Of a DNA stretch of 64,000 nt, positions 61,856 through 64,000 are shown in pieces. A program made the position numbers and the translations under genes. The DNA lies in NCBI RefSeq assembly GCF_017308975.1, contig NZ_JADWPD010000006.1, positions 248,001 through 312,000 of the forward strand, given 5' to 3'. The DNA is from Amycolatopsis sp. MtRt-6 (lineage in GTDB: Bacteria > Actinomycetota > Actinomycetes > Mycobacteriales > Pseudonocardiaceae). The stretch's first letter is position 1. Each line of letters begins with the position of its first letter. The notes under the pieces were generated by a model that worked only from the letters and a program-made list of their open reading frames with translations, was not told the origin of the DNA and made no database searches.

Positions 61856-62190
61856 CCCTCCGGGGTCCACACCGCCAGCTCGCTCCCGCCTGGTTCGCGG
61901 AAGTGGAAGCGGCTGCCGCCCGGGAAGGCGAACGGTTCCCTCGTCACCACGCCGCCCGCGGCCTCCACCGCCTTGCGGGTGGTGGCCAGGTCGTCCGTGC
62001 GGATCGTCACCAGCGGGGCGCTCGTCCGCTCGGCCGTGTTCGATTGGAAGCCCAACGTGAGACCGTCGGCCCGGACGTCGGTGTAGTCCGGGCCGTACGG
62101 TGTCACCGCCCAGCCGAACGCGCTCTCGAAGAACCGCGCGGACGCCGCGGCGGACGTGGACGGGAACTCGGCGAAGTCGATTTCGTACAT
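61852..62190 (-). CDS. Single-domain VOC family protein
   Basis: A 112-residue glyoxalase-fold protein, starting MYEIDFAEFPSTSAAASARF with a conserved FESAFGW and ending FREPGGSELAVW with the Glu at the usual metal position. Dimers form the active site. Substrate unknown. It is followed on the same strand at higher coordinates by a small DUF6223 membrane-protein gene 9 bp upstream. Confidence 0.82.
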   Translation of the reverse strand: MYEIDFAEFPSTSAAASARFFESAFGWAVTPYGPDYTDVRADGLTLGFQSNTAERTSAPLVTIRTDDLATTRKAVEAAGGVVTREPFAFPGGSRFHFREPGGSELAVWTPEG

Positions 62191-62199
62191 GCCCCGAAG

Positions 62200-62520
62200 C
62201 TAGCGGCGACCACCGACAAAACCGCGCGAGCGAGCCGTCGCCAGCCCGCCGAGGACGAGCGCCGCCGCGCCGATCACCAGGTCGGCGTAGCCGCCGACGA
62301 TTCCGTAGCCGGTGCCGGGCCCGCCCTTCGCCGCGGTCACCACCCACCCGCCGATCACGACGGCGACCAGGCCGCCGGCCAGCGCCACGACGGTGCCCCG
62401 GCCGCGCTTCAGGGCCAGCACGCCCGCGACGACCCCCACCAGCCCGGGCGCGACGGCGATCAAGGACCAGAGCCGTCCCGGCGTCAGGTCGTAGGCACTG
62501 GCGGCGGCGAGGACGTTCAT
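62200..62520 (-). CDS. DUF6223-like small membrane protein
   Basis: A 106-residue protein with three membrane helices (LWSLIAVAPGLVGVVAGVLA, VVALAGGLVAVVIGGWVV, VIGAAALVLGGLATA). YDLTPGRLWSL near the N-terminus is the pattern I associate with DUF6223. No function is known. It lies 9 bp upstream of the VOC gene and is divergent from a two-component system. Confidence 0.65.
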   Translation of the reverse strand: MNVLAAASAYDLTPGRLWSLIAVAPGLVGVVAGVLALKRGRGTVVALAGGLVAVVIGGWVVTAAKGGPGTGYGIVGGYADLVIGAAALVLGGLATARSRGFVGGRR

Positions 62521-62637
62521 GAGGTGCTCCTTCAGGTTCCGGATCGGACGCCGGAAGCATGTCCGCCGGGCCCCTTCCCCGTCGTTGTGCGCGAGCAGAC
62601 ACTTCGCGCTGCCGCGGGTGCCGCAGGAACCGGGGGA

Positions 62638-62655
62638 CTACCGCGGGCGCGGTAG
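62638..62655. promoter_or_regulatory. Dyad upstream of the second two-component system
   Basis: CTACCGC (62638-62644) and GCGGTAG (62649-62655) are perfect 7-bp arms with a 4-base centre, 58 bp before the histidine kinase start. LuxR-type response regulators bind such dyads, so it may be an autoregulatory site. Confidence 0.45.
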
Positions 62656-62713
62656 CCCGGAAATGCTCTCCGCGCGGGACTTCGCCGCGCGGGCAGCCGG
62701 TTAGGGTTCAGGG

Positions 62714-63814
62714 GTGAGGCGTGCGCAGGTCGTGGACGGGGTGATCGCCGTCGGGGTGGCGGCGGCCCTGGTGGTCGCCGGGCTGTCCGGCCCGCACCGG
62801 AGCCCCGGCCTCGACGTCCTGGGGTACGCGGCGCTGGCCGCCGGCGGGCTGGCGCTGGTCGCGCGCCGCCGGATGCCGGTCGCCGTGCTGGCCGCGACCG
62901 CCGTGGCCGCGCTCGCGTACCAGGTCGCCGGCTTCGAAGTGCCGGTCGTCGCCTACCTCTTCGCCGTGTACGCCGCCGTGCGGGCGGGACACCGGATCGC
63001 CGCGGTCGTCGCGTCGGTGCTCATGCTGGTCGCGGTTCCGCTGGCGCTGCTGGCTTCCGGCGTGCACGACACCGGCGCGGCGTTCACCCAGTCGCGGGAC
63101 GTCCTCCAGCTGGCGTGGCTGATCGCCGCCGGGGCGGCGGGGGAGGCGCTGCGCCAGGCCGAGCGCCGGGCCGACGAAGCCGAGCGCACCCGCGAGGAAA
63201 CCGCGCGGCGGCGTGCCGACGAGGAGCGGCTGCACATCGCGCGCGAGCTGCACGATTCGCTCACCCACCAGATCTCCGTCATCAAGGTGCAGGCCGAAGT
63301 CGCCGTGCACCTGGCCCGCAAGCGCGGCGAAGAAGTGCCCGAAGCGCTGCTGGCGATCCGCGAAGCCGGCCGCGAGGCGACCCGGGAGCTGCGGGCGACG
63401 CTGGAGGCGCTGCGCGACGACGACAAGGACCCGCCGCGCGGGCTCGCCGACGTCCCCGGCCTCGTGCGGCAGGCCCGGACCGCCGGCCTCGACGCGCGGC
63501 TGACGGTCGAAGGCCGGTGCGACGCCGTGCCGGCCGCGGTCGACCGGACCGCCTACCGGATCGTCCAGGAGTCCCTGACCAACGTCGCCCGGCACGCCGC
63601 CGCGGCCAGCGCGTCGGTCCGGATCGACCACCGGCCCGGCGCGCTCGTCATCCGGGTGGACGACGACGGACAGGCCACTGTGGACAGTGCGCCCGGCGTC
63701 GGCCTCACCGGGATGCGCGAGCGCGTCACGGCGTTGGGTGGCCGGCTCCAGGCCGGACCTCGCCGCGAAGGCGGGTTCCGCGTCCAGGCCGAGCTTCCGG
63801 TGGACCCGGCGTGA
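62714..63814 (+). CDS. NarL-type sensor histidine kinase
   Basis: A 366-residue kinase. Four to five N-terminal membrane helices are followed by a coiled linker EALRQAERRADEAERTREET, the HisKA_3 segment RLHIARELHDSLTHQISVIK (phospho-His in RELHD, about residue 179), and ATPase motifs YRIVQESLTNVARHA and VDDDGQATVD, GVGLTGMRERV. Its GTG start lies 7 bases after TAGGGT, so it may be leaderless. The stop overlaps the response regulator start. The signal is unknown. Confidence 0.92.
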   Translation: MRRAQVVDGVIAVGVAAALVVAGLSGPHRSPGLDVLGYAALAAGGLALVARRRMPVAVLAATAVAALAYQVAGFEVPVVAYLFAVYAAVRAGHRIAAVVASVLMLVAVPLALLASGVHDTGAAFTQSRDVLQLAWLIAAGAAGEALRQAERRADEAERTREETARRRADEERLHIARELHDSLTHQISVIKVQAEVAVHLARKRGEEVPEALLAIREAGREATRELRATLEALRDDDKDPPRGLADVPGLVRQARTAGLDARLTVEGRCDAVPAAVDRTAYRIVQESLTNVARHAAAASASVRIDHRPGALVIRVDDDGQATVDSAPGVGLTGMRERVTALGGRLQAGPRREGGFRVQAELPVDPA

Positions 63815-64000
63815 TCCGCGTCCTGCTGGCCGACGACCAGCCGCTCATCCGCCGCGGGTTCCGCGCGCTCCTCGACGCCGAGGACGACATCGAGGTGGTC
63901 GCCGAAGCCGGCGACGGCGGCGAAGCGGTGCGGCTCGCGCTGGCGCACCGGCCGGACATCGCGCTGGTCGACATCCAGATGCCGGCGGTCGACGGCATCG
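63811..64000 (+). CDS. Response regulator, partial (cut by window end)
   Basis: A GTG start at 63811 overlaps the kinase stop by 4 bases. The 63 visible residues are a receiver domain: IRVLLADDQPLIRRGFRALL with the acidic pair, and Asp in IALVDIQMPAVDGI (about residue 54). The output domain lies beyond the window, and the partner kinase type predicts a LuxR-like one. The frame is open at 64000. Confidence 0.92.
   Translation, partial: MIRVLLADDQPLIRRGFRALLDAEDDIEVVAEAGDGGEAVRLALAHRPDIALVDIQMPAVDGI

Overview
The window is a 64-kb chromosomal piece of a high-GC actinomycete, most likely a Pseudonocardiaceae member close to Amycolatopsis. This rests on the very high GC, many GTG/TTG starts and 4-base ATGA/GTGA overlaps, leaderless-looking genes, a transmembrane Ser/Thr kinase, an acyl-CoA carboxylase epsilon subunit, a sortase with its own substrate, and mutA/mutB/meaB. 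About 60 protein genes are called. No phage, IS, CRISPR or biosynthetic cluster was seen.

Layout. 1-1310: membrane protein, ImmA/IrrE peptidase and XRE regulator (minus strand), with an operator-like dyad and a strongly folded intergenic RNA candidate. 1376-9384: flavodoxin-like protein, phosphohexomutase, glycosyltransferase, purine nucleoside phosphorylase, two membrane proteins divergent from a MerR regulator, and a Ser/Thr kinase. 9493-14480: methylmalonyl-CoA mutase small and large subunits and their GTPase MeaB. 15031-19411: M20 amidohydrolase, an AbiEi/DUF559-type gene bracketed by inverted repeat clusters, a gamma-glutamylcyclotransferase-like protein and LpdA. 19485-21314: two related secreted proteins and a sortase. 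22276-26540: glycerol uptake and oxidation (glpK, glpF divergent from glpD). 29275-34381: biotin-dependent carboxylase alpha chain, small hypothetical genes, a dicarboxylate/amino acid symporter and Maf. 34501-45017: an accessory block with a GH3 glycosidase, MFS pump and PadR, a Ro60/TROVE protein with a Y RNA, a NACHT ATPase, and an LLM oxidoreductase with MarR. 45008-46863: carboxylase epsilon and beta chains. 46890-64000: two two-component systems and many regulator-enzyme pairs (MarR/FMN reductase, HxlR/reductase-SDR, GlxA-type/quinone reductase, TetR/methyltransferase, ECF41/old yellow enzyme), most with a visible operator dyad.

From memory, the order phosphomannomutase, PNP, amidohydrolase, GGCT, lpdA, glpD, accA, maf, accE, accD matches the Mycobacterium tuberculosis Rv3308-Rv3280 interval. 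The window therefore looks like an old conserved backbone with insertions. The largest insertion (about 34.4-45.0 kb) separates maf from accE and carries the most unusual content.

The main discovery is at 40358-40535 on the minus strand, directly upstream of the TROVE gene. There is a non-coding RNA with perfectly complementary ends and a circularly permuted tRNA-like core: T-arm, then 3' acceptor strand, then a 7-nt loop, then 5' acceptor strand, then D-arm. This is the architecture of bacterial Y RNAs. It is divergent from a membrane-anchored NACHT ATPase, and its 3' strand can alternatively pair with the TROVE ribosome binding site. Carboxylase and mutase genes together supply propionyl-CoA to succinyl-CoA conversion, and the glp genes supply glycerol entry to glycolysis.
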